DNA of 64,000 nt from Candidatus Pelagibacter sp. (GCA_028404615.1 JAOOBT010000002.1:62001-126000); one strand, 5' to 3'. Shown: positions 54,357 to 63,618, counted from the stretch's first letter. Numbers and translations are program-made. The notes: generated from the letters alone by a model not told the origin.

Positions 54357-55471
54357 TAATTATTACCTCCTGATTTTTTTAGTTCCGGTAAGGGTAAATA
54401 AGGAACAACGCCTGAACCAGACTCTTTATCTATAATTACTTTGTCTATATCTGCTAAAACCTTTTCCATAGTTTCAAGGTACATTCTTTCTTGTGTCACT
54501 TGTTTTGCATTTTTATACTCATTGTATATAGCTAAAAATCTACTCGCTTCACCTTCGGCTTTAGCAACAACTTCTTTTTTATAAGCTTCTGCTTGCTGTA
54601 AAACTTGTTCTGCTTCCCCTCGTGCTCTTGGTATAACATCGTTTGCATAGGCTTCAGCCTCGTTTTTAGATCTTTCTCTATCTGCTCTTGCAGCCTGAAC
54701 GTCTCTAAAAGCGTCAATAACTTGTTCTGGTGGATCTGCTTGTTGTGTTTGTACTTGAGTTACTTGAATGCCAGAACCATATTCATCTAAAATTTGTTGA
54801 GTAATTTCTTGAACTTCAACCTCGATTCCTGATCTTCCTTCAGTTAAAATATTTTGAATTCTATTCTTCGCGATAACTTCTCTCATCGCTGTCTCTGAGG
54901 CGGCTTTAACTGTTTCTACAGGACTTTGAATGTTAAATAAAAATTTTTGGGCATCTTTAATTACCCAGAATACTGAGTAATTTATGTCAACTATATTTTC
55001 ATCTCCAGTCAACATCAAACTTTCTTCTGGTACATTCCCAACTCCAGAAGATCTTCCTGAGTCACTTGCTGGTCTAAAGCCTACATCAACTCGATTAACT
55101 TTTGTTACTTTTGGAGTAAGCACTCTCTCAAAGGGTGTTGGGAAATGGTAATGTAATCCTGGTTGAGTAGTATTTACGTATTTACCGAATCTTAAAACTA
55201 CTCCTTGTTCGTCAGGCAATACTCTATAAAGACCACTTGCAACGTAAAGTAAAGCAACAATAATTAAACCAATTATTATCGGTCGAGAACCACCAGATTT
55301 ACCACCAGAAAACTTATTTATAGTTTTTTGAAAATTTTTAATTAGCTCATCAAGACTTGGTGGATCTTGTCTAGCGCCAGAACCGTTTCCTCCAGCGCCT
55401 CTTCCTCCATCTCCACCTGGTGGTGTTCCCCAAGGGGACTGGTTGTTTAAAATCTTGTCTTTAAAGCTCAT
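54356..55471 (-). CDS. hflK: Protease modulator HflK
   Basis: A 371-residue SPFH protein with a glycine-rich cytoplasmic N terminus (PWGTPPGGDGGRGAGGNGSG), one membrane helix (IIIGLIIVALLYVASGLY) and SPFH core RVLPDEQGVVLRFGKYVNTTQPGLHYH... followed by a helical DVQAARADRERSKNEAEAYAND region. It pairs with HflC. It is divergent from mrp by 83 bp. Confidence 0.95.
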   Translation of the reverse strand: MSFKDKILNNQSPWGTPPGGDGGRGAGGNGSGARQDPPSLDELIKNFQKTINKFSGGKSGGSRPIIIGLIIVALLYVASGLYRVLPDEQGVVLRFGKYVNTTQPGLHYHFPTPFERVLTPKVTKVNRVDVGFRPASDSGRSSGVGNVPEESLMLTGDENIVDINYSVFWVIKDAQKFLFNIQSPVETVKAASETAMREVIAKNRIQNILTEGRSGIEVEVQEITQQILDEYGSGIQVTQVQTQQADPPEQVIDAFRDVQAARADRERSKNEAEAYANDVIPRARGEAEQVLQQAEAYKKEVVAKAEGEASRFLAIYNEYKNAKQVTQERMYLETMEKVLADIDKVIIDKESGSGVVPYLPLPELKKSGGNN

Positions 55472-55525
55472 GACACTTTATATAGTGACTTTTGTCCCAA
55501 AAACAAGTTAAGAAGGAGCGCTAAA

Positions 55526-55558
55526 ATGTCTAAATTGTTTGATATATTAAAAAGATGA
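55526..55558 (+). CDS. 10-codon micro-ORF overlapping mrp start
   Basis: ATG at 55526 follows AAGGAG (55513-55518) by seven bases. The frame MSKLFDILKR ends at TGA (55556-55558), which overlaps the mrp ATG (ATGA). This is the same layout as the micro-ORFs before bhmT and metY: strong ribosome site, short peptide, stop overlapping the true start. The mrp start itself has no separate strong site, so re-initiation is plausible. Confidence 0.45.
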   Translation: MSKLFDILKR

Positions 55559-56352
55559 GCCAAAAACCTCCTCCAAAACAATTTGTTAAAACCCCAATCA
55601 ATGGAACAAAGTTTGTTGTCTTAGTTTCAAGTGCTAAAGGAGGTGTTGGAAAATCAACTGTAGCAATTAATCTTGCTTTTGCTCTACAAAACTTAGGATT
55701 AAAAATTGGAATTCTCGATGCTGATGTTTACGGTCCTTCTCTTCCAAAACTATTAGATTTAAATGACAAACCAAAAAGTGAAGATGGTAAATCAATGATA
55801 CCATTAGAAAAATATGATGCTCAGTGTATGTCTATGGGTTTTTTAGTAGATGAACAGACACCTATGATCTGGAGAGGTCCTATGGTTATTAGTGCTTTAA
55901 AAACTATGACCCAAAAAGTTTTATGGAAAAACAGAGACATAATTATAGTTGATATGCCACCAGGAACGGGGGATACCCAACTTACATTTGCTCAAGAAGT
56001 AAAAGTTGATGGAGCTATAATTGTTTCAACGCCTCAAGACTTAGCTTTGCTTGATGTAAAGAGAGGAATTCAAATGTTTGATAAAACTGGAGTAAAAATT
56101 TTAGGATTAATTGATAACATGAGTTACTTCAAAGGTGATGATGATAAAAAATATAAGATCTTTGGGGAAAGTGGAGTTGAAGAAACTGCTAAAAAATTTA
56201 ATAAAGAATTTTTAGGTCATTTACCTATTCATCAAAATTTAAGAACTTCGGCAGATAAAGGCGATCCTTTAACACATTCCGAGCCTGAGCATGAGGTTTC
56301 TAAGCTTTTTTTAGATATTGCTAAGAAAATTAAGATGTCTTTAGAAAAATAA
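55555..56352 (+). CDS. mrp: Mrp/ApbC-type iron-sulphur carrier P-loop ATPase
   Basis: A 265-residue ATPase with a deviant Walker A SSAKGGVGKSTVAINLAFAL near residue 30, DADVYGPSLPKLL, MPPGTGDTQLTFAQEV, and IDNMSYF where a CxxC is often found in other members (Mrp: ENMS-F-CP-C). Here DNMSYFKGDDDKKYKIFGESG has no Cys pair. It lacks the N-terminal MIP18/DUF59 domain of longer Mrp proteins. It likely assembles or delivers Fe-S clusters; the missing CxxC makes this less sure. Confidence 0.88.
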   Translation: MSQKPPPKQFVKTPINGTKFVVLVSSAKGGVGKSTVAINLAFALQNLGLKIGILDADVYGPSLPKLLDLNDKPKSEDGKSMIPLEKYDAQCMSMGFLVDEQTPMIWRGPMVISALKTMTQKVLWKNRDIIIVDMPPGTGDTQLTFAQEVKVDGAIIVSTPQDLALLDVKRGIQMFDKTGVKILGLIDNMSYFKGDDDKKYKIFGESGVEETAKKFNKEFLGHLPIHQNLRTSADKGDPLTHSEPEHEVSKLFLDIAKKIKMSLEK

Positions 56353-56390
56353 TGTATAATTAAATTATTAAGCAAACTTAAAAGAATTTG

Positions 56391-57491
56391 ATGATTACAA
56401 AAAAAGCAAAACTTACAAGAGTTCTTAAAAATCTTTATTTCTCCAGGAATGAGCCTATAAGTTTAGTACATTTTTTAACCAATAGATGTAATGCTAGATG
56501 TTCCTTTTGTTTTATTGATTTTGACGATCCAAAAACTTTCGCAAATGAGCTAAGTATAGATGAAATCTCAATACTAACAAAAAATTTAGGTAAATCTTTA
56601 TTAAATATTAATTTTACTGGTGGTGAGCCATTCGCCCGAAAAGAGATTAATGATATAGCAGATTTATATATTAAAAATACCACAATACAATCAATGTATA
56701 TCACAACTAACGGAAGTCTACCTGATAGAACAATCTCTTTTGCAAAAAACATAATAGATAAATACCAACATATCGAATTGACTTTCCAAATCTCAATAGA
56801 TGATGCTCCAGAAAAACATAACGCAGTTAGAAAAGTTAAAAATTTATTTGATAATTGTTATGATACTTATCATGCTCTTAAAAAAATAGATAAAAGAATT
56901 ACACCAGTTGTAGCCATCACAATTAGCGATCAAAACTCTGAAAATATTAAAGAAATTTATCGATCTTTCATTGAAAAATATAATTTCAATTCTATTAAAT
57001 GTATAGCAGTAAGGGATGAGGGTGTTTTTAAAACTCCAAAAGAGAGTAAGCAAAAAATATTTGATGCTTACAGTTGGCTTTCAAAACAAATTGAAAATGA
57101 CTCGAATAAAAAGATACTAAAAAATTATAATCTATTTAGTATTCAAGGTAAGTTACATAGAGAGAAAGATAAAATTGCGAATGAGATGGTTCGTAAAATG
57201 TATATGAGTCCACATTATATAAGTCCATGCCACGCAGGTTCTTTATTTGGTATCATTTCGGCCTCTGGTTCAGTTTATCCTTGTGAGATTTTAGAAAATG
57301 ATAAAATTGGAGAGCTTAGAGATTTTAAAATGAATTTTATGGACTTATGGAATACAGACTCAAGAAAAAAAATTAAAGACAATATTTTAAAACAAAATTG
57401 TCATTGTACTTATGAATGTGCATTAAGCTATAATGTTTTATCTAACTGGAGATACCAACCTAGTCTTGTAAAATCGATTATTAAAAAATAG
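56391..57491 (+). CDS. Radical SAM protein with SPASM-like C-terminal cysteines
   Basis: About 366 residues. It has the radical SAM cluster motif CNARCSFCFIDF (CxxxCxxC, near residue 34), NFTGGEPF (GGE motif), YITTNGS and a C-terminal Cys-rich region with PCHAGSLFGIISASGSVYPCEIL and NCHCTYECAL resembling a SPASM/twitch domain for auxiliary Fe-S clusters. The start is taken as ATG 56391; a TTG codon just before it also opens the frame. The role is not known. It is followed within five bases by two glycosyltransferases, so it may act on a sugar, lipid or peptide of a surface product. Confidence 0.82.
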   Translation: MITKKAKLTRVLKNLYFSRNEPISLVHFLTNRCNARCSFCFIDFDDPKTFANELSIDEISILTKNLGKSLLNINFTGGEPFARKEINDIADLYIKNTTIQSMYITTNGSLPDRTISFAKNIIDKYQHIELTFQISIDDAPEKHNAVRKVKNLFDNCYDTYHALKKIDKRITPVVAITISDQNSENIKEIYRSFIEKYNFNSIKCIAVRDEGVFKTPKESKQKIFDAYSWLSKQIENDSNKKILKNYNLFSIQGKLHREKDKIANEMVRKMYMSPHYISPCHAGSLFGIISASGSVYPCEILENDKIGELRDFKMNFMDLWNTDSRKKIKDNILKQNCHCTYECALSYNVLSNWRYQPSLVKSIIKK

Positions 57492-57495
57492 TTTA

Positions 57496-58497
57496 ATGTC
57501 AAAGATTAATATAATAATTCCATCAATAGGCATTGATAATAGGTTATTAAGGTGTCTTGATGGAATTTCAAAGCAATCTTTTAAGAGATTTTTTGTTACT
57601 ATTGTATTGGATGAAATAAAAAATAAATTTTTGCTAAAAAAATATAAGTTTAAAATAAATATCATTCAATCACCTAAAGAAACCATGTCTAAAAAAAGAA
57701 ATTTAGCGGCAAATAAATTTAATTCTCATATTTTAGCTTTTATTGATAGTGATGCTTCTCCTGGGAAAGATTGGTTAAAAAATGCTCACAATGAATTAAA
57801 AAAGGATAACATTCAAATAACTGGAGGTCCAAACTTGCCATTTAATTATAAAAATTTTTGGAAGAAAATCACGCATTTTTGCAAAAGATCTTATTTTGTA
57901 ACAGCTAAATATAACTTCATTAACTACAAAAGTGTAAACAAATTCACTGATCTGCTCCACTCATCAAATTTTCTTATAATTAAAAAAATATACCAAAGTG
58001 TGAAAGGAATGAATGAAAAAATTTATATTGGTGAAGACCATGATTTATTTTTTAGATTAAACAAAAAATTTAAAAATTTAAAAATTTCGTTTAAAAAAAA
58101 TATATTTGTTTATCACGAGGATAGAGAATTAAAATTTTTTTTATTTCAGAGATTCTGCTATGGTCTTAACATTTTTACCTCGAAAAACACATTAAGAAAG
58201 AGATTATTTGCTTTCATACCATTTGGTGTTTTAATCTTTTTGATCCTACTCATTATGAGAGATATAAATCTATTCTTGAATACTTTGCTAATATTTCTTT
58301 TACTTAGTGCTCCTATAATTTTTTGGGATGTAAATAAATATGTTAAAAATTATTTTGAAAAAGCAATAGTTATAATTGCAATCTATCTCTCAAATTTTTT
58401 TTATGGTCTTGGTACAATAATTTATTTTTTTGGTTTAAGAAAATTTATAGAACGTAAAATCTATAGATCAATCAAAACAAAAAAAATAGCTTCATAA
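57496..58497 (+). CDS. Family 2 glycosyltransferase with C-terminal membrane helices
   Basis: A 333-residue protein. The GT-A domain spans about 1-215: INIIIPSIGIDNRLLRCLDGIS, FIDSDASPGKDWL (DxD as DSD) and GEDHDLFFRLNKKF (the ED catalytic/acceptor block). About residues 230-315 contain three to four hydrophobic helices. It likely transfers a sugar to a lipid or glycan at the inner membrane. It starts four bases after the radical SAM stop and directly abuts the next glycosyltransferase. Confidence 0.83.
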   Translation: MSKINIIIPSIGIDNRLLRCLDGISKQSFKRFFVTIVLDEIKNKFLLKKYKFKINIIQSPKETMSKKRNLAANKFNSHILAFIDSDASPGKDWLKNAHNELKKDNIQITGGPNLPFNYKNFWKKITHFCKRSYFVTAKYNFINYKSVNKFTDLLHSSNFLIIKKIYQSVKGMNEKIYIGEDHDLFFRLNKKFKNLKISFKKNIFVYHEDRELKFFLFQRFCYGLNIFTSKNTLRKRLFAFIPFGVLIFLILLIMRDINLFLNTLLIFLLLSAPIIFWDVNKYVKNYFEKAIVIIAIYLSNFFYGLGTIIYFFGLRKFIERKIYRSIKTKKIAS

Positions 58498-59226
58498 ATG
58501 AAGAATACTTTATCTGTAATATTTCCTTTATATAATGAAGAGAAAAGACTTCATTTTACTTTTAAAGATATTTTAAGATTTAACAAAAAAAATATTTTTT
58601 CAAAGGTTGAGTATTTATTTATTGATGATGGTAGTACAGATAAATCTAGTCTCAAAATTCATAAATTTATTCAAAATAATAAAAGAAAAAATATAAAATA
58701 CCGACTTATAAAACTCAAAAATAATTTTGGAAAGGGCTATGCTCTTAAAGTAGGTGTTAAAGAATCAACCTTTAAATGGATACTGACATTAGACACAGAT
58801 ATATCAGTTTCACTAAGACAAATAAATATTTGGCAAAAAAAATTCAATGTTTTCTCTATGTCGTCAGATAAAATTTTTTTTGGTTCAAGAAGTTTGCCCG
58901 AATCTGAAATTACCTATAAAGTCTACAGAAAATTCTTAGGAATAATTTTTTCCAACTTCGTAAAATACTTATTCGACACAAATCTGAAAGATACCCAATG
59001 TGGATTTAAACTGTACAAAAAAGAAACTGCCAAAAAAATTTTTAAACAATTGAAAAATAAAGGTTTTTCTCATGATGTTGAAATAATCAAATTATGCCAA
59101 ATATTGGATATTGAAATTGATGAGATTCCAGTAACTTGGACACATAGAAAAGATAGCAAACTAAATATATTTGTAGATACTTTTAAAATGTTTTTTGAAT
59201 TAATAAGAATAAAATTTTTTGATTAA
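58498..59226 (+). CDS. Family 2 glycosyltransferase (dolichyl/undecaprenyl-phosphate glucosyltransferase-like)
   Basis: A 242-residue GT-A enzyme: LSVIFPLYNEEKRLH, YLFIDDGSTDKSS, FGKGYALKVGVKESTFKWILTLDTDIS (DxD as DTD), FGSRSLPESEI, DTQCGFKLYKKETAKKIF and FSHDVEIIKLC. These match the Alg5/DPM-type enzymes that charge polyprenyl phosphate with a hexose. ATG follows the previous stop without a gap, and its stop abuts the next gene. Confidence 0.87.
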   Translation: MKNTLSVIFPLYNEEKRLHFTFKDILRFNKKNIFSKVEYLFIDDGSTDKSSLKIHKFIQNNKRKNIKYRLIKLKNNFGKGYALKVGVKESTFKWILTLDTDISVSLRQINIWQKKFNVFSMSSDKIFFGSRSLPESEITYKVYRKFLGIIFSNFVKYLFDTNLKDTQCGFKLYKKETAKKIFKQLKNKGFSHDVEIIKLCQILDIEIDEIPVTWTHRKDSKLNIFVDTFKMFFELIRIKFFD

Positions 59227-60822
59227 ATGAATATAAAAAAACTTAAAAAAAAAGAACACTTGATATTTTTATCTATTTTATCCTTAAGTTATCTGGTCCC
59301 TTTAATTTTATTTGGAAAAATTACACTTTTTTATAATGACACTTTAGATGCAGAAATAGTTTACAACAAAGTAATTGGTAATGTTTTAAGTGGTGATGTT
59401 AATGCTATCAAAATATTTTTAAACGGGGAAATAAAAATAGAATATTTGAGAAGAGCATTTTTTCCATCAATGTTTCTATATGCTTTGTTAAATACAGAAT
59501 TAGCTTATTGGATAACAGATATATTAGTTAAATTAATTTCCTATTATAGTTTTTTTACTTTAGCTAAAAAAATTAATAAAAATTTATATTTATGTGCATT
59601 CGTTGCTTGTCTTTATGCGTCAATGAATATATTTACTTGGACAGATTTCGGATTAGCTATCTTGCCCTATCTTGTTTATTTAGTCTTATATAAAAAGAAA
59701 TTAGGTATTAAACACTTTTTAATAATAATTTTCTTTGGAATAAATTCAGATGTAGTGATGACAGGCATGTTTATCCCTGTTCTGTTCATTTTTTTATTTT
59801 TCTTTGATAAATCAAAACTTTTAAATTCTTTCAAAGTATTATCACTATTTTCTATTAGCATCCTAATAATTAATTGGCCTCTAATTTTGGTTGGATTTAG
59901 TTCAGCTGTAGAATTACATAGAGAGGAGTTTCTTAGGGCATCATTGCCATTAATGACTACTTTAACAATTTTTTTAAAAGGTTTACTTGGTATTCCCTCT
60001 TTTGAAAATATAGGTTCTGGGTTTATTAGAGCGCTTCCATTCAGTTTTATAAAATTTCCAATTTTAATTAGCTTTTTTTTTATTAAAGATAACAGAATAA
60101 AAATCCCATTAATAACTATCATTTTAACTAGCCTATTAATAGATTTATTGAAATATGAGGGTATTGCAAATTTAATAAATAATACTGAAAATATATTTAA
60201 AACTTTAACTTGGGATTATATGGAAAGAGCTGAGATTTTTTTTTACGCTTTTTCTCTTACTTATATTTTAAAAGAAAAAAGTCTTTACACGAAAATTTTA
60301 TCAATATTAGCAATTATTAGCATTATTTTATTTCAGATAAATTCTTCTATAGTTCCATTTGTAAAAGGTAAAATTTATAAAGTAGAAAACTATCAAAATT
60401 TATTTACATTTAGCGGTTACTATAATCATTATGATTACTCAAAAATAAAAAAAATAACAGCAGAAAATAGAGTTATATCGATCGGTGTAGATCCAATGGT
60501 CGCTGTTTATAATGATATTAAGGTCATGGATGGATATCATACGATTTATCCTCTTTCATACAAAAAAAAATTCAGAAAGATAATTGAAAAAGAATTAGAA
60601 GCTAATTCATTTTTTAAAAATTATTATGATAATTTTGGAAGTAGAGTTTATACCACCCTTTATCATCCAAAAGATGTGAATAAGATTAGATTAAATTTTA
60701 AAGCGGCAAAAGAACTCGGGGCTGATTTTATTATTTCAAAATATAAATTAGACTCATATGATACCAATTTAATATTAAATGGTTGTTATGAAAAAGGTTT
60801 GTGTTTGTATGAAATTAAATAA
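59227..60822 (+). CDS. Large multi-pass membrane protein (DUF6044/YfhO-like)
   Basis: A 531-residue protein with about eleven helices in the first 380 residues and a soluble C-terminal domain. LFYNDTLDAEIVYNKVIGN near the N terminus, AVELHREEFLRASLPL in the middle, and ISIGVDPMVAVYNDIKVMDGYHTIYPLSYKKKF near residue 430 resemble the DUF6044/YfhO class of membrane glycosyltransferase-like proteins. The acidic NDTLDAE loop and HREE may be catalytic. It directly follows the polyprenyl-phosphate glycosyltransferase, so it may use that lipid-linked sugar. Family assignment is by memory of motifs. Confidence 0.6.
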   Translation: MNIKKLKKKEHLIFLSILSLSYLVPLILFGKITLFYNDTLDAEIVYNKVIGNVLSGDVNAIKIFLNGEIKIEYLRRAFFPSMFLYALLNTELAYWITDILVKLISYYSFFTLAKKINKNLYLCAFVACLYASMNIFTWTDFGLAILPYLVYLVLYKKKLGIKHFLIIIFFGINSDVVMTGMFIPVLFIFLFFFDKSKLLNSFKVLSLFSISILIINWPLILVGFSSAVELHREEFLRASLPLMTTLTIFLKGLLGIPSFENIGSGFIRALPFSFIKFPILISFFFIKDNRIKIPLITIILTSLLIDLLKYEGIANLINNTENIFKTLTWDYMERAEIFFYAFSLTYILKEKSLYTKILSILAIISIILFQINSSIVPFVKGKIYKVENYQNLFTFSGYYNHYDYSKIKKITAENRVISIGVDPMVAVYNDIKVMDGYHTIYPLSYKKKFRKIIEKELEANSFFKNYYDNFGSRVYTTLYHPKDVNKIRLNFKAAKELGADFIISKYKLDSYDTNLILNGCYEKGLCLYEIK

Positions 60823-62941
60823 AAAACCGAAAATAGAGCTTACTTCTAAATTATTGATTTCAACTATTTTTTCTTTCTTGTTCTTGATATCTCAATCATT
60901 TTCTAATGAAACAAATTGGAACTTTAGTAATGGTAATTTTGAGGGTCATAAATTCTCAAAATTAAAAGATATTAATACAGAAAATATTTCACAATTAAAA
61001 AAAGCCTGGTCGCATAAAAATGGATTTATACCTAAGAATAAAAACAATAGTCAGATAACTCCTATATTCACTGGTGATTCAATAATAATATCAACAGTCA
61101 ATGACAATTTAATATCTCTAAACCCGAGTAGCGGAAAAGAAAAATGGAGAATAGGACTTAAAAATCCTACCGCAAAAAGGGGGTTGCTTTACCTTGACAA
61201 ACTAAACACTATTTTTGTCTCCACAGGTTCTGGAGTTGTAGCTATTAAAGAGTCAACAGGAGAAATAAATAAAGATTTAGGTAAAGATGGATATTTTGGA
61301 AATTCAAAATCTTTGCTTTCACCTATCGTGTATGATCAAAAAGTTCTAGTTGCTTCGTTAAATAAGATCGAGAGCTTCTCTCTTAAAGAGGGAAAAAATA
61401 ACTGGACGATTGATCTTAATGGTGCAAGAGTTTGGTCTGGATTTTCGTATGATAAATCAACTAATACTGTAGCCATTGTAACTAGTAATTTAGTTCATTT
61501 GTGGGGCAAAACAGACATCAATCCTGATTACACTAATAGCCTTATATTAATTGATGGTGATACGGGAAAAATAAAATGTAAATTTCAAGACGTTCGTCAT
61601 GACCATTGGGACTTCGATATGGTAGGAAGTCCGATTTTTACTGACGTAAAAATTTCTAATGAAAAAAAAAGAGCAGTATATGCATTTTCAAAAACTGGTA
61701 ACGTTTTTGTAATTAATATAAAAACATGTAAATTTTTATTTGACGATAAAAAAAATTTTAAAACTTTAAAAACTGAAACTTCTAAATATAACCAAACTTA
61801 CTCTACGGAACAAACAAAAATACTTTTACCTGAGCCACTTTTAGATCAGAGATATGATTTTGAAAGTTTTTTAAAGACCTTAAATGATAAAGAAAATATA
61901 GATTATTTAAAATTTAGAACTAGAAATGCAAAATTTAATAAAGAATTTATTCCTTTATCATTAGATTATGATGTTCTTATGTATGGTTTGCACGGAGGAC
62001 CATCATGGTATGGTGGAACTTTAGATTTAATTAATAATCAAATAATAATTCCATCAAATCATTACCCCTGGGTGCTTAGAAGTTATTATTATGATAGGTT
62101 GCTTACTAAAGTTGTAAATTTAAATGAAAAATTTTTTTCATTTTTCTCAAAGAATAACTATGCCTCCCCATTCCAAAAAAAATCTAAAAAGTTTGCAAGT
62201 CAGTCAATAGAAAAAGTTTATTCAAAATTACCATATTTTATCGATGCGAAAGGGAGAAATCTATATGAGGCTAAATGTCAAAGTTGCCACGGGATTAATC
62301 GTAAAGGAAAGTATGCAAGCGAGACTGATGGGGACACCTATATTCCAAACCTGGTAGGTGTAAGTTTTACAAATAAAATAAAATCATTGGATAATTTAGA
62401 AAACTTTAATTACTCTCATTCTTACACAAAAGGCATGCCAAAATTGAATAAAGAAGAAATTAAAATTATAAAAAATTATTTAAACAAACATGATAAAATT
62501 TTAAAAAAATATAATTTACTAAGGGAGTGGGGATCATGGCAATTATTTTTAGATAAAGATAAATTACCTGCATCTTTACCACCATGGGGGAAAATAAACG
62601 CAATAGATGTTAATACTGGAAAAATTAATTGGTCAATTCCTTTTGGAGTAAGAGAAACAGATAATGGAAAAATAAATGGGGATAAAAATTTTGGTGGTGT
62701 TTTAAGCACAGCTGGAAATTTACTATTTGCAACTGGAACTCCAGACAAATATTTGTATGCCTTTAATTCCAAGACAGGCGAGAATATTTGGAAATATCAA
62801 TTACCTTTCGCTGGTTCTTCCTCACCTATGACATATTATTATAAAGGAGAGCAATATATCTTAGTAAATTCTGGGGGAGGAAAATTCTTTGGTTATGAAG
62901 AAGAGTTAGGCGATCAAATTATAGCCTTTAAATTAAATTAA
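60809..62941 (+). CDS. PQQ-type quinoprotein dehydrogenase with an internal cytochrome c domain
   Basis: A 710-residue exported protein; start chosen at ATG 60809 because it gives a clean signal peptide (LLISTIFSFLFLISQSFSNE), although an upstream in-frame ATG exists at 60779. It overlaps the preceding gene by 14 bases. Propeller repeats end in tryptophan-docking pairs (SLNPSSGKEKWRIG, FSLKEGKNNWTID, DVNTGKINWSIPF, FNSKTGENIWKYQL). HDHWDFDMVGSPIF is a PQQ-dehydrogenase motif. A haem site CQSCHG (near residue 490) with Met in KGMPKLNKEE lies inside the propeller. The substrate is unknown. Confidence 0.82.
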   Translation: MKLNKKPKIELTSKLLISTIFSFLFLISQSFSNETNWNFSNGNFEGHKFSKLKDINTENISQLKKAWSHKNGFIPKNKNNSQITPIFTGDSIIISTVNDNLISLNPSSGKEKWRIGLKNPTAKRGLLYLDKLNTIFVSTGSGVVAIKESTGEINKDLGKDGYFGNSKSLLSPIVYDQKVLVASLNKIESFSLKEGKNNWTIDLNGARVWSGFSYDKSTNTVAIVTSNLVHLWGKTDINPDYTNSLILIDGDTGKIKCKFQDVRHDHWDFDMVGSPIFTDVKISNEKKRAVYAFSKTGNVFVINIKTCKFLFDDKKNFKTLKTETSKYNQTYSTEQTKILLPEPLLDQRYDFESFLKTLNDKENIDYLKFRTRNAKFNKEFIPLSLDYDVLMYGLHGGPSWYGGTLDLINNQIIIPSNHYPWVLRSYYYDRLLTKVVNLNEKFFSFFSKNNYASPFQKKSKKFASQSIEKVYSKLPYFIDAKGRNLYEAKCQSCHGINRKGKYASETDGDTYIPNLVGVSFTNKIKSLDNLENFNYSHSYTKGMPKLNKEEIKIIKNYLNKHDKILKKYNLLREWGSWQLFLDKDKLPASLPPWGKINAIDVNTGKINWSIPFGVRETDNGKINGDKNFGGVLSTAGNLLFATGTPDKYLYAFNSKTGENIWKYQLPFAGSSSPMTYYYKGEQYILVNSGGGKFFGYEEELGDQIIAFKLN

Positions 62942-63606
62942 ATTTTTTTACAAAGATTTAAATAGTGATAGCTTCCACTATCTACCTCATTATGATTCAT
63001 TTCCTGATCGTAGTGTCCATAATGTAATGATTTAAAATTATTTTTTTTTAAAACTTTTTCTATCTTTTTTTTTGTTTTAAAATTTATAAATGTCTTTTCC
63101 TTTAATCTTAAATTGAAATTTAATTCTCTCATCTCTGATCCTTTAATTTTTTTAGAGAGTTTATAATAATTACCTATAGGGGCCATCCATGTGGTAAACA
63201 TAAGCCCGTTTTTACTTAGTAGAGTATGAAATTGTTTTAAAAAAAAATTAATACTTTTATCATTTAGATAATATAAAACTTGATTGGAGAATATGATGTC
63301 AAATTTTCGTTTAAATTTTTTTGTTAAGTCCTCATCTTGACTAATTCGGAAAATCTTAAATCTCTTATTCCTTATCTTTTTAACTATTTTTGAAGTATCT
63401 ACACCATAAATATTTTTGATTTTCATATGAGAAAAAAAGGTTAAGTGTGTTCCATTTCCACAACCAAAATCTAAGATTGAATTTTTTTTTTTAAAATATT
63501 TTGAATGTCTAATTACATGACCTTCTGGGTATTTGATACCATATCCACGATTAAAATATTTTTTATCGTACTCTTTAATGTTATGTTTTATATGTTTATC
63601 AATCAT
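62938..63606 (-). CDS. Class I SAM-dependent methyltransferase
   Basis: A 222-residue methyltransferase: motif I SILDFGCGNGTHLTFF (near residue 45), an acidic residue after the second strand (YGVDTSK), FDIIFSNQVLYYL as motif II and LLSKNGLMFTTWM as motif III. YDKKYFNRGYGIKYPEGHVIRH at the N terminus is typical of small-molecule or sugar methyltransferases. Its stop overlaps the PQQ gene stop by four bases. It lies 12 bp downstream of thyX, so expression from thyX is possible. Confidence 0.82.
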   Translation of the reverse strand: MIDKHIKHNIKEYDKKYFNRGYGIKYPEGHVIRHSKYFKKKNSILDFGCGNGTHLTFFSHMKIKNIYGVDTSKIVKKIRNKRFKIFRISQDEDLTKKFKRKFDIIFSNQVLYYLNDKSINFFLKQFHTLLSKNGLMFTTWMAPIGNYYKLSKKIKGSEMRELNFNLRLKEKTFINFKTKKKIEKVLKKNNFKSLHYGHYDQEMNHNEVDSGSYHYLNLCKKI

Positions 63607-63618
63607 GATAAAATTTTA

